Below, piece by piece: positions 32,528-41,900 of a stretch of DNA of 64,000 nt. Every line of letters begins with the position of its first letter. Position 1 is the first letter of the stretch. Where the stretch lies: assembly GCA_035524955.1 (NCBI GenBank), contig DATLFG010000041.1, forward strand, positions 11,964 through 75,963, read 5' to 3'. This stretch comes from CAMLFJ01 sp035524955 (GTDB lineage: Bacteria > Methylomirabilota > Methylomirabilia > Rokubacteriales > CSP1-6). The notes below the pieces were generated by a model that saw only the letters and a program-made list of their open reading frames with translations, did no database searches and was not told the DNA's origin. Made by a program: the position numbers and the translations under genes.

Positions 32528-34330
32528 ATGAGCTCGCTGCGGACATCCCACTCGATCGACGCAATCGCCGCCCTCTGCCTCGTCATCGGCCTGCTGGTCG
32601 CCGCCGCCCCGGCGGCCGCGCGGTCCACCGCGCCCGAACCGGCCGCCGCGCCGTCCGCCGAGCCGGACTCGTCCTCCGAGGCCCTGGACCGACGGACCCC
32701 GCGTGGCGCCATGACCGGCTTTCTCGATGCCACGAGCCGCCGCGACTATGGCCGGGCTGCGGACTACCTCGACTTGAGCCGGATCGGGCAGGGGCGCCGC
32801 GCGGAGCTGGGACCGGCCCGCGCGCGTGAGCTACGGATCGTCATCGACCAGGCGGTCGGCATCGATCTCGAGGATCTGAGCGATCGGCCGGAAGGAACCC
32901 CGCGGGAGGGTCTTCGCGCCGACCAGGCCCTGATCGGCACGGTCACCAACGAGGCCGGGACGATCCCCCTTCTACTGCAGCGGCTGCCGGGCACCGAGGA
33001 CAGCCGCGAGTGGAAGGTGTCGGCGTCCACCGTGACCCAGATCCCTCGCCTGTACCGCGAGCTGGGATACGGGCCGCTCGGTGACTACCTGCCGCCGGTC
33101 TTCTTCGAGATCCGATTCCTCGCCCTCGCCCTGTGGCAGTGGCTCGCGCTGATACTGCTCGTGGCACTGGCCTCGATCATCGGATGGATCGGCGCGGTGG
33201 TGACGCTCCGCATCCTGCGGCCGGTCATCCGGCGAGCCGCACCGGGCCTGGGGGAGCAGCTCCTGACCACCGTCATCGGCCCGCTGCGCCTGGCCTTCGG
33301 TATCGCGGTCTTCTTCCTGGGCAGCGGCCTGCTCAACCTCTCGATCCCAGCCCACCAGTTCGTCCGCGAGGTCGGGAAGGCCCTCATCATCGTGGTCCTG
33401 GCCTGGGTGGTCGTGCGCGCGATGGACGTCCTCGCCGATCTCGCGACGGAGCGGTTGCGAAACGCCGGCCGATCCACCGCCATCGCGGTCGTGCCCCTCG
33501 GCCGCAAGGCGACCAAGGTGGTGATCGTGGTTCTCGCGGTCCTCGCGGCCCTGCAGAATGTCGGGCTCAACGTGACCGGCATCCTCGCGGGTCTCGGCAT
33601 CGGCGGCCTCGCGGTGGCGCTCGCGGCCCAGAAGACGGTCGAGAACCTCTTCGGCGGCGTCAGCCTGATCCTGGACCAGCCGGTCCGCGTCGGCGACTTC
33701 TGCCGCTTCGGGGAGCGCGTCGGTATCGTGGAGGAGGTCGGCCTCCGCTCGACCCGGATCCGGACCCTCGACCGGACGGTGGTCTCGATCCCCAACGGGC
33801 ACTTCGCCTCGCTCGATCTCGAGAACTTCACGCTCCGGGACCGGATCTGGCTGCACCCCACGATCGGCCTCCGCTACGAGACCACCCCCGATCAGCTGCG
33901 TCACGTACTCGTGCAGATTCGCCAGATGCTCTACGCCCACCCCCGGGTCGATCCGCGGCCGGCCCGCATCCGCTTCGTCAACTTCGGCGCCTACTCGCTC
34001 GACCTGGAGATCTTCGCCTACGTCCAGACGTCGGACTTCGACGAGTTCCTCGCGATCCGGGAGGACATTTACCTGCGCATCATGGGCATCGTCGCGGAGA
34101 GCGGTACCGGCTTCGCGTTTCCGTCGCAGACCACGTACCTCGCGCGCGACCAGGGGCTCGACGACGCCAAGCGCACGGCCGCCGAGGCGCAGGTGGAGGC
34201 GTGGCGGCAGGAGGGCACCCTCAACCTGCCGGACTTCCCCCCGGAGACGGTGGCGACCCTCGACGGCACGATCGACTACCCGCCGCGGGGCTCCGCGATC
34301 GGCCCCCGTCCCTCATCCGGCCGGTCCTAG
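32528..34330 (+). CDS. Mechanosensitive ion channel (MscS family) with periplasmic N-terminal domain
   Basis: A 600-residue protein. A signal peptide ends near AAPAAAR, followed by a soluble domain (to about residue 190). Several hydrophobic helices follow, then the MscS core: pore-lining VTGILAGLGIGGLAVALAAQ and TVENLFGGVSLILDQPVRVG (near residue 370), the beta domain GIVEEVGLRSTRIRTLDRTV with SIPNGHF, and a C-terminal alpha/beta cytoplasmic domain. MscS channels release osmolytes on hypo-osmotic shock. AGGAGGT precedes the ATG at 32528. Confidence 0.92.
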   Translation: MSSLRTSHSIDAIAALCLVIGLLVAAAPAAARSTAPEPAAAPSAEPDSSSEALDRRTPRGAMTGFLDATSRRDYGRAADYLDLSRIGQGRRAELGPARARELRIVIDQAVGIDLEDLSDRPEGTPREGLRADQALIGTVTNEAGTIPLLLQRLPGTEDSREWKVSASTVTQIPRLYRELGYGPLGDYLPPVFFEIRFLALALWQWLALILLVALASIIGWIGAVVTLRILRPVIRRAAPGLGEQLLTTVIGPLRLAFGIAVFFLGSGLLNLSIPAHQFVREVGKALIIVVLAWVVVRAMDVLADLATERLRNAGRSTAIAVVPLGRKATKVVIVVLAVLAALQNVGLNVTGILAGLGIGGLAVALAAQKTVENLFGGVSLILDQPVRVGDFCRFGERVGIVEEVGLRSTRIRTLDRTVVSIPNGHFASLDLENFTLRDRIWLHPTIGLRYETTPDQLRHVLVQIRQMLYAHPRVDPRPARIRFVNFGAYSLDLEIFAYVQTSDFDEFLAIREDIYLRIMGIVAESGTGFAFPSQTTYLARDQGLDDAKRTAAEAQVEAWRQEGTLNLPDFPPETVATLDGTIDYPPRGSAIGPRPSSGRS

Positions 34331-34365
34331 GCCGGACTACTCATGAACGCGTGTTCCGCGTCCTA

Positions 34366-34460
34366 TGCACCCCCTCACCCTGTCCCTCTCCCCCTCCGGG
34401 GGCGAGGGGATCGAAATGGCTCCCTCTCCCCCTCCGGGGGAGAGGGCCGGGGTGAGGGTG
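34366..34460. repeat. REP-like element with two CCCTCTCCCC/GGGG(A/C)GAGGG hairpins
   Basis: The segment CACCCCCTCACCCTGT begins the unit. It is followed by hairpins CCCTCTCCCCC/GGGGGCGAGGG (34384-34408) and CCCTCTCCCC/GGGGAGAGGG (34422-34446), and closes with GGGGTGAGGGTG, an approximate inverted copy of the opening. The same core occurs at 1437-1470. It lies between the channel gene (plus) and a kinase-like gene (minus) and could serve as a bidirectional terminator. Confidence 0.75.
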
Positions 34461-34531
34461 GCGCATGTGTTCCCGCATAGTCCGGTCCTAGGTCGCGCCC
34501 CGATGGAGCGCCCGCGCGCGGATCCCGACAC

Positions 34532-35365
34532 TCACCCCGGGAACGGGGTCACCACGGGAATCTCCGCGATCCGCAGCGTGACGCTCTGCACCCCCGCGAC
34601 GTCTCGCGCCACCGCGACGGCCACGTCGGGATCGGCGCCGCCCGGGATCTCGAGGGTCACCTGGCCGCGGGCGGACTCCACGTCGATCCGGTACCGCCGC
34701 AAGTCGGGATGGCCGGCGAGCGCGACCTCCACCTGGGAGGCCATCACGCGGTCGGCCACGAGCTGTCTGGCCGCGTCCGTGGTGGCGAACTCGGGCCGGC
34801 GGGCTCCGTCGGCGAGCAGATCCACGGCCGCCTCGCGGGAAAAGCCGGCGGTGTTGATCAGGACGTCGTAGAGGCCGGGATCCTTGACGTCGGCGTCGAA
34901 GAGGTAGCGCATGCGCGCCGTCTTCTGGATGTCGTCCCGGCGAATGAACTGGGCGACGGTCTTCGGGGTGACGCGCTCCCGCCCCTGGGCCGACAAGGTG
35001 GCGATCAGCCGGGTCACGCGCTCGGGGAAGGGCGCGACGATCCTCGTCCGGAGCGCGTGGGGCACGCCGCGGAGCAGCCACTGGCCGCCCCCGCCGATCA
35101 GGACGACATTGTCGGACTGCGCGAACTCGTAGAGAGCCACCTGCAGGGCCAGGATGCACCGGCGCGTCTCCGCATCGAATCGCTCGACCCAGGATGGCCG
35201 GTCCTCCACGAGGCGCGCCAGGCGTTCCTCGGCCAGCCCATAGCGCTGCGCCCGACCGAGCAGCTCGTCGTTATCGACGTAGGTGTACGCGAGGCGGGTC
35301 GCCACGGCCATGGCTATCTCCGCGCCGCCGCTGCCCATTTCGTGGGAGATCGTCAGAATCGCCAT
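34532..35365 (-). CDS. Cytidylate kinase-like family protein with C-terminal BON domain
   Basis: A 277-residue protein starting MAILTISHEMGSGGAEIAMA, in which the GSGGAEIA loop is the P-loop of the cytidylate-kinase-like family. RLAYTYVDNDELL follows. Further kinase segments are VVLIGGGGQWLLRGVPHALR and FIRRDDIQKTARMRYLFDAD. Residues about 205 to 270 form a BON-like domain (HPDLRRYRIDVESARGQVTL), which normally binds lipids or membranes in the envelope. The combination suggests a nucleotide-binding protein linked to a ligand-sensing module. Its phosphate acceptor is unknown. It is monocistronic. Confidence 0.82.
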   Translation of the reverse strand: MAILTISHEMGSGGAEIAMAVATRLAYTYVDNDELLGRAQRYGLAEERLARLVEDRPSWVERFDAETRRCILALQVALYEFAQSDNVVLIGGGGQWLLRGVPHALRTRIVAPFPERVTRLIATLSAQGRERVTPKTVAQFIRRDDIQKTARMRYLFDADVKDPGLYDVLINTAGFSREAAVDLLADGARRPEFATTDAARQLVADRVMASQVEVALAGHPDLRRYRIDVESARGQVTLEIPGGADPDVAVAVARDVAGVQSVTLRIAEIPVVTPFPG

Positions 35366-35448
35366 GACATCCTCCTGCCCAGCGCCGGTCGGACGGTGGC
35401 GAGAGCTTAGTCTTGGCGGGGGACCGGGTCAAGCCCGTCCTGTGGACC

Positions 35449-35490
35449 ACGGGCCGACAGCGCCCGGGCACGGGCCGACAGCGCCCGGGG
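35449..35490. repeat. 21-bp tandem duplication near TauD-type stop
   Basis: Two adjacent copies of ACGGGCCGACAGCGCCCGGG (plus one base) lie at 35449-35469 and 35470-35490, just 3' of the dioxygenase stop. They contain CCCGGG and may be a recent duplication. No function is apparent. Confidence 0.65.
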
Positions 35491-35492
35491 GC

Positions 35493-36422
35493 TCACGCCT
35501 TCCCGGCCGTCCGGGCTCGGGCCGAGAAGGGGCCCGCCACGGGCCCACTGCCGGCCACCGTGGTCCGGCGCAGGACCCGGCGGTACCGGGTGTAGTCGTA
35601 GGGGATCGCGCGATGCAGGAGACAGCGGTTGTCCCACATCACCAGATCCCCGGGGCGCCACCGGTGGAAGTAGCAGAACCGCGGCTGGCTGACGTGCTCG
35701 CGCAGCCAGTCGTGCAGCCGCTGGCCCTCCTCGAGGGTTCCGCCGCCGATCTCGCGCGAGGTGTTGCACGTGAAGTAGAGCGAGCGCCGGTCGTCCCGGT
35801 CGGGGTGCACGCGGATCACGGGATGGGTCACCGGCGGAAAGGCGTCACGCTCGGCCGCGGTGGTGGGGGGCATCTCCGGTTCCAGCCGCCGGATCCCTTC
35901 GTAGTTGTGAACCATGTGGAGCGGCTCGAGGCGGCGCTTCATCTCGTCGGGCAGCGCGTCGTAGGCCAGAAACATGTTCGAGAACCCGGTCTCGCCGCCC
36001 TCGGCGCCCTCCGGCAGCACCTCGATGCCGTACAGGATCGAGGCGAGCGACGGAACGAAGCGATAGGAGCTGTCCGTGTGCCACCGGGCGTTGTTACGCT
36101 GGAAGATCACCCGCGGGTCCTCGGCGGGCAGGTGTTGCCCCTCGGGCGAGACGTTGGCCACGTTGTAGACCTCGATCTTCCCCTTGGTCTTGTCCTTCTC
36201 GGGGAATCTCTCGAGGGGGCCGAACAGGAGCGAAAAGGCCATGAGCTCGTCGTCGGTGAGGCGCTGCTCGCGGAAGCACAGCAGGTGGTGCTCCTGGAAC
36301 GCGTCGCGAACGCGCGTCACTGTCGCGGGGTCGACTGGGTGCGCCAGGTCGATTCCCAGCACCTCGGCGCCCAGCGCGGGCGACAGGCGGTGGATGGTCA
36401 CGTCGGTCACCGCTCGAGACAT
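35493..36422 (-). CDS. TauD/TfdA-family Fe(II)/2-oxoglutarate dioxygenase (second copy)
   Basis: A 309-residue dioxygenase starting MSRAVTDVTIHRLSPALGAE. Iron ligands are His and Asp in RWHTDSSYR (near residue 113) and the distal His in RCLLHRAIPYDYTRYR, where the Arg residues should bind 2-oxoglutarate. It resembles 2,4-D/taurine-type enzymes. The substrate is unknown. It lies 27 bp downstream of an amidohydrolase on the same strand, so the two probably act in one catabolic route. Its C-terminal tail (SARARTAGKA) is short and basic. Confidence 0.9.
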   Translation of the reverse strand: MSRAVTDVTIHRLSPALGAEVLGIDLAHPVDPATVTRVRDAFQEHHLLCFREQRLTDDELMAFSLLFGPLERFPEKDKTKGKIEVYNVANVSPEGQHLPAEDPRVIFQRNNARWHTDSSYRFVPSLASILYGIEVLPEGAEGGETGFSNMFLAYDALPDEMKRRLEPLHMVHNYEGIRRLEPEMPPTTAAERDAFPPVTHPVIRVHPDRDDRRSLYFTCNTSREIGGGTLEEGQRLHDWLREHVSQPRFCYFHRWRPGDLVMWDNRCLLHRAIPYDYTRYRRVLRRTTVAGSGPVAGPFSARARTAGKA

Positions 36423-36449
36423 GGTTTCCTCCCGCGTCGGGCCGGTCGG

Positions 36450-37592
36450 CTACTTGATCAGGCCGTAGAACTTCCCCGCGTTCTCGCAGACGATCTTCCG
36501 CACGGTGGCGGCCGGCAGGTGCCCGAACTGCTCCTCGATGTACTTCGAGGACTCCGGCCACACCCCGTCGCCGTGGGGATAGTCGGAGCCCCACATCACC
36601 GTGTCCTCGCCGATCTCGTGGATCATCTGGGTGCCGATCCGGTCGAACTGGAACGTCGCCTTGCACTGCCGCCGCCAGTAGTCGCTGGGCCTCATCCGGA
36701 GCCCCAGGTCGCGGAAGCGGTCCTCCCACTCGAAGTCCATGCGGTCGAGCGCATAGGGCAGCCAGCCGATCCCGCTCTCGCCGAACGAGATGCGGATGCC
36801 GGGGTAGCGCTCGAGCACCGCGCTGCCGATCACGGCGGCCAGGATGTTGATGAGGTTCATCTGAAAGCCGGAAACGCTGGTGAACATGGCGGCGCGCCGG
36901 GTGAGGCCGGTCGCCTTCTCCCGCACGCTGGGCGGCATGGTCGGGAAGGTGTGGAAGTGCAGCGGCAGGCCGACCTCGTTCACCGCCTGCCAGAGCGGCT
37001 CCCACGACGGATGCCACATCGGCTCCATGTCCCACGAGCACGACAGCTCGAGGCCGCGCAGCCCCATCTTCGCCACCCGGTGGATCTCGCGTACCGCCGC
37101 GTCGATATCGCCGTAGGGCAGGCAGGCGAGCCCGATGTGGCGCGCCGGGTAGTGGCGGCAGAAGTCCACGAGCCAGTCGTTGTAGATGCGGAACATCTCG
37201 GCGGCCGCCTCGTGATCGCCCAGGCGCGTGGCCGCGCCCAGGATGCCGAAGATGATCTCGGCCTGCACGCCGTCCCGCTCCATGTCCCGGACCCGCAGAT
37301 GCGGATCGGTGGGACGGCGTATCCCCTTCCGGCCGTCATCGTACAACCCGGTAGACGCCATCACGTCCGCGCGGTAGTGGAGGCCCGGGACGTACTTCTG
37401 CCCCGAGGGCCCCACGCCGCCGACGAGCCCGAACGAGGCGCCGTTCCTCGACACCCAGCACGGGCCGTCGGGCCCATCGGTGACGTACGGCATGCGGTCG
37501 CGCAGGGCGCCGGACGCGTTGGCCGTGAAGAGGTCCGGCGGGATCCAGGGCATGTCGATGTGGCAGTCGGCGGAGATCCGCGTGTAGTCCAT
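36450..37592 (-). CDS. Amidohydrolase-family (amidohydrolase_2) metal-dependent hydrolase
   Basis: A 380-residue TIM-barrel hydrolase starting MDYTRISADCHIDMPWIPPD. Metal-site candidates are DCHID near residue 9, HFHTFP near residue 205 and the late Asp in MWGSDYPHGDGVWP near residue 325. The fold matches the amidohydrolase_2 (ACMSD/2-hydroxyacid decarboxylase-like) family, which cleaves C-N bonds or decarboxylates aromatic acids. The ATG at 37592 is preferred to the far upstream frame start. It precedes a TauD-type dioxygenase, suggesting a small degradative operon. Confidence 0.88.
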   Translation of the reverse strand: MDYTRISADCHIDMPWIPPDLFTANASGALRDRMPYVTDGPDGPCWVSRNGASFGLVGGVGPSGQKYVPGLHYRADVMASTGLYDDGRKGIRRPTDPHLRVRDMERDGVQAEIIFGILGAATRLGDHEAAAEMFRIYNDWLVDFCRHYPARHIGLACLPYGDIDAAVREIHRVAKMGLRGLELSCSWDMEPMWHPSWEPLWQAVNEVGLPLHFHTFPTMPPSVREKATGLTRRAAMFTSVSGFQMNLINILAAVIGSAVLERYPGIRISFGESGIGWLPYALDRMDFEWEDRFRDLGLRMRPSDYWRRQCKATFQFDRIGTQMIHEIGEDTVMWGSDYPHGDGVWPESSKYIEEQFGHLPAATVRKIVCENAGKFYGLIK

Positions 37593-37666
37593 GGCGTCCC
37601 CCTCTGGCCGGCCATGATAAGCCATCCGGGTCCGGAGCGCCCGAGAGGTGCTACCCTGCCGCCTGC

Positions 37667-37771
37667 TTGCGACAGGATCGGGTCGCGATCGTGACCGGCG
37701 CCGGCCAGGGGATCGGCTTCGGCCACGCGGAGCGAGGGGCACTGATCATCGTTTCGGGTCATCCAGCCTGA
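37667..37771 (+). pseudogene. Short-chain dehydrogenase fragment (glycine motif only)
   Basis: The frame RQDRVAIVTGAGQGIGFG continues into HAERGALIIVSGHPA and then a TGA. It contains the Rossmann TGAGQGIG motif of an SDR but nothing else of the enzyme. It lies in the 220-bp gap between amidohydrolase and NUDIX genes. It is a second SDR remnant, unlike the ones near 18984 and 43486. Confidence 0.5.
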
Positions 37772-37814
37772 CGCGGCGGGCCCGCGCGGTGGCTCGGAGG
37801 AGCGGCGGCGACTC

Positions 37815-38414
37815 TTACGTAAGCAGCGGGAACAGAATCCGGGCGTCGGAAGAGTAGAGGTCGTATTCCTTCAATCGGCTGACCGGGACCAGCAAGATCT
37901 GTCTCACTTCCGGCGAACGCGGTTTGATGATCCCACTGCCGAGCCCCTCGCGCAACGAGCCGAATCCCTGCTTGGGAAGACACCGGTAGTAGAAGTCGAG
38001 ACGATAGAGCCCCGGCTCCTCCGGAACGTAGGGAACCGCATCGATCTTAGTCAGTCGGACGATTTCGATCTCAATCCCGAGCTCCTCGTAAACCTCGCGC
38101 CGGAGGCTGGACTCGATGATGTCATCGCGCGCCTCCTCCGTTGAGGGCTCCCGCGGGTTTCGGAGACCCGATTCGAGCGAACCACCCGGGAGCCCCCACG
38201 CTCCCTTCGTTCGATAGCTGTGCTGAACCAGCAGCACTTCCGGAGGATTCATCTCCTCGTCGACAATCACCGCAACCGCTCCAACGGCCCAGCGCGTGGT
38301 GAGAAGCGTGCGCAGAAAGCCGGCGAGCCGCGGTGGGAAACGCTTCCATACCGCGAGCGAGATCCGGTGAAGGAAGGGGTGTCTTTCAATGAAGCGCGCA
38401 AGCCACGACAGCAA
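37815..38414 (-). CDS. NUDIX hydrolase
   Basis: A 199-residue NUDIX protein starting MLSWLARFIERHPFLHRISL. The NUDIX box begins GLPGGSLESG and ends RREVYEELGI, with an insertion of about 20 residues between the first Gly/Glu part and the REVYEELG part, longer than the usual Gx5Ex7REUXEEXGU spacing. Such enzymes hydrolyse nucleoside diphosphate derivatives. The gene and its promoter look less GC-rich than the surroundings, possibly hinting at a different origin. Confidence 0.82.
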   Translation of the reverse strand: MLSWLARFIERHPFLHRISLAVWKRFPPRLAGFLRTLLTTRWAVGAVAVIVDEEMNPPEVLLVQHSYRTKGAWGLPGGSLESGLRNPREPSTEEARDDIIESSLRREVYEELGIEIEIVRLTKIDAVPYVPEEPGLYRLDFYYRCLPKQGFGSLREGLGSGIIKPRSPEVRQILLVPVSRLKEYDLYSSDARILFPLLT

Positions 38415-38471
38415 CCCTGTTCTCCTCCGTCAGCGCTGAACGCTACGCGCGTGTTCCTAGCCCTGTTGTGA

Positions 38472-38499
38472 ATTCTATATGCCGATCCGGTTTGGTCAA
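38472..38499 (-). promoter_or_regulatory. Sigma70-type promoter for NUDIX gene
   Basis: On the minus strand, TTGACC (38499-38494), a 16-bp spacer and TAGAAT (38477-38472) form a good promoter about 60 bp upstream of the ATG at 38414. This intergenic stretch is noticeably more AT-rich than most of the window. Confidence 0.55.
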
Positions 38500-38543
38500 G
38501 ACGCCTCGGGAATGATGGGAACAGCGACCAAAGCCGTTGGCAG

Positions 38544-38893
38544 ATGAGCGGCCACGGGTACGAATTCTGCAACTGCGACTTCGGCGGTGGCTGCAACTTC
38601 GGGGGCTCCCGAACTCCAAGGACGGCAGCTGCCGTGCGCTCGTCGGCTTCTCGGTGACGAAGGGGCGCTGCGGCGACACCGACCTCGCCGGCATGAAGGG
38701 CGCCGGGATCTTCGTGTGGCCCAAGGCTATCCACGGAGGGCAACGGCAAGGCCACCTTCATCGTCGAGCCCGCTACGACTGACAGGCAGGTCGAGGTGCT
38801 CTCCCAGATCTTCACCGGCCAGCTCGGCGGACTGCCGTGGAAGCTGCTTGGACCCACCTTCCAGGTCGCCGGGCGGGTCGGAAGCGTCAAGGA
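38544..38893 (+). pseudogene. DUF1326-family protein, frameshifted
   Basis: Three frames together give a DUF1326-like protein: MSGHGYEFCNCDFGGGCNFG (first frame), LPNSKDGSCRALVGFSVTKG then RCGDTDLAGMKGAGIFVWPK (second frame), and NGKATFIVEPATTDRQVEVL then SQIFTGQLGGLPWKLLGPTF (third frame). The CNCD and later conserved parts fit the family. Two frameshifts, near 38605 and 38740, and loss of the stop make it non-functional or mis-sequenced. Confidence 0.6.
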
Positions 38894-38939
38894 CCGCCTT
38901 CGACTCGGGGCTTTCGCGCGGACACCCCCTCCCGTGCGG

Positions 38940-41900
38940 CTACTGCCCGGTGCCTGGTCCCGTCTCTCCGCGTGGTCCGGTGGGCGCGGTGATGGGTCGC
39001 CGGCGCCACGCCGCGAGCCGCTCCACCACCACGTAGAACGCCGGAACGAGCAGCACGCCGAGGACCGTCACCGCGAGCATCCCGCCGACCACCGTTGTGC
39101 CGATCGAGTGCCGGCTGGCCGCACCCGCTCCCGATGCGACGACCAGCGGCAGCGAGCCCAGGATGAACGCGAAGGAGGTCATCAGGATGGGGCGGAAGCG
39201 CAGTCGGGCGGCTTCCCGCGCCGCCTCCCGGACCTCGATCCCGCGCTCGCGACGCTCCTTCGCGAACTCCACGATGAGGATGGCGTTCTTGCTCGCCAAC
39301 CCGATGAGCAGCGCGAGGCCGATCTGTGCATACACGTCGTTCGCGAGCCCGCTGAGCCAGAGCGCCCCCAGGGCGCCGAAGACACCCAGCGGCACCGCCA
39401 GGATCACTGCCAGCGGGACGAGCCAGCTCTCGTACTGGGCGGCCAGGACCAGGAACACGAAGAGCGCGGACAGGGCGAAGACGAACCCCGCCCGGCTGCC
39501 CGCCTCGATCTCCTGGAAGGCGAGGCCCGACCACTCGTACGCCATGCCCGGCGGCAGGAGACGCCGCGCCACGTCCTGCATGGCCGCGATGGCCTGGCCC
39601 GAGCTGGCCCCCGGCGCGGTGTCGCCCGCGATCTCGGCCGACCGGTAGAGATTGTAGTGGGAGATGGTGTCGGGTCCCGTGATCGGCTTCACGGTGACCA
39701 GTGTGCTCAGTGGCACCATCTGGGCGGCCTGCCCGTTCGATCCGGGCCGGCTCCGAACATAGAGGCGCGCGACGTCGCCGGGAGAGGCGCGGAAGCTCGG
39801 CTCGGCTTGCAGCTGGACCCGATAGACACGGCCGAAGGCGTTGAAGTCGTTGACGTAGAGAGACCCGAGAAAGATCTGGAGGCTCGAGAACACGTCGGAC
39901 AGCGGCACCCCGAGCGCCTTGGCCTTGGCCCGGTCGACTTGCGCGTCGAGCTGCGGCACTCCCGGCCGGAACCCGGTGAAGGTCGCGGCCAGCTCCGGGC
40001 GCTGCCGGGCCGCGTCCATGATCTGCCGGGCCGTCGCGTCGAGATCCTGGAGCGAGCCGCCGGCCACGCTCTGCAGCTCGAACTGGAAGCCGCCGCCGGA
40101 GCTGATGCCCCGGATGGGGGGCGGCGGAAAGACCACGACGACGGCTTCCTGGATGCCGCCGAGGCGCGCGCGCAGGCGCGCCAGGATCGCTCCGGCCTGG
40201 AGCTCGGGCGCCTTCCGCGTCGACCAGGGCGCGAGCCGGGGAAAGAGCGAGGCGACGTTCGGGCCGTTGACGCCCGTGATGAAGCTGCGCCCACCGATGG
40301 CCACCACCGTCTCGATGCCGGGCGTCTCGAGCAGGATCTGCTCGATCCGGCGCACGACCGCGTCGGTCCGCTCGAGGGAGGCGGCGTCGGGCAGCTGGAC
40401 GTTGACGAGCAGGTAGCCCTGGTCCTCGGTGGGTGCGAAGCCGGTGGGCACGGCGCGCAGCAAGGCGTAGCCGGCCCCGCTCAGGATCAGCAGAACCACC
40501 AGGGCGAGGGCGGACCGCCGGACGATGCGCCGCACGGTCCGGTCGTAGCCGTCGGTGAGCCGGAGAAACGCCGCGTTCCAGGCCCGGGCCAGCCAGCGTT
40601 TCCGGGCGAGGCCGGGGGGACGGAGGAGGAGCGCGCACAGCGCCGGGGTCAGGGTGAGCGCGTTGAGGGCCGAGAGGCCCACCGACACCGCGATCGTCAG
40701 CGCGAACTGGCGGTAGAGCTGGCCGGTGATGCCGGGCAGAAAGGCGATCGGAATGAACACCGCCATCAGGACGAGCGCGGTCGCGATGACCGGCCCCACC
40801 ACCTCCGCGGTCGCCCGACGGGCCGCCTCGCGGGGCGCGAGCCCCTCCTCGTCGAGGTGCCGCTGGGTGTTCTCCACCACCACGATGGCGTCGTCCACCA
40901 CGATCCCGATGGCCAGCACGAGGCCGAAGAGCGTCAGCGTGTTGATCGAGAACCCGAACACGCTGATGACCGCGAAGGTCCCCACCAGCGAGACCGGGAT
41001 GGTCATGGTCGGGATGAGGGTGGCGCGCCAGTCCTGCAGGAAGACGTAGACGGTGAGGACGACGAGCCCGATGGCGATGAGGAGCGTCTCCACGACCTCC
41101 TCGATCGAGACCCGGACGAACTCGGTCGTGTTGTAGGGGCGCGCATGGGTGACGCCGCTCGGGAAGCTCGGGGCGAGGCGGGCCACCGCCGCCTGGACGC
41201 CCCGCGACACCTCGAGGGCATTGGCGCCGGGAAGCTGGAAGATGCCGATGAGCGCCGCCGGCTTCCCGCCGACGCGGCCGAACGACCCGTAGCTCTGCGC
41301 GCCCAGCTCCACGCGGGCGACGTCGCGGACGCGGAGCAGCGAGCCGTCGGCCCGGGTGCGGAGGATGATGTCCTCGAACTCGGCCGGCGTCGAGAGGCGG
41401 CCGCGCGTGGTGACCGTGTACTGGAACTGCTGCCCGGGCAGCGCCGGGGGCTGGCCGATCTGCCCGGCGGCGGCCTGCAGGTTCTGCTCCCGGACCGCGT
41501 CGGCCACGTCGCCGGCGGTGAGCCCGAGGCTCGCGAGCCGCTCGGGGTCGAGCCAGAGCCGCATGCCATAGTCCCGCCCGTTGAACACGGTCACCTGCCC
41601 CACGCCGGGCACGCGCGCCAGCACGTCCACGACCTGGAGCGTGGCGTAGTTCGCCAGATAGAGCTCGTCCCGGCTCCCGTCGGGGGAGGTCAGGGCGACG
41701 ATCTCGACCAGATCCGGAGACTGCTTGACGATGGTGATGCCCTGACGGGTCACGTCCGGGGGAAGCTTCGCCTCGGCGATGGCGACCCGGTTCTGGACGT
41801 TCACCGCGGCGATGTCGAGATCGGTCCCGACCTTGAAGGTCACGGTGAGCGTCATCGTCCCGTCGCTCCCGCTACGGGACGACATGTAGATCATGCTCTC

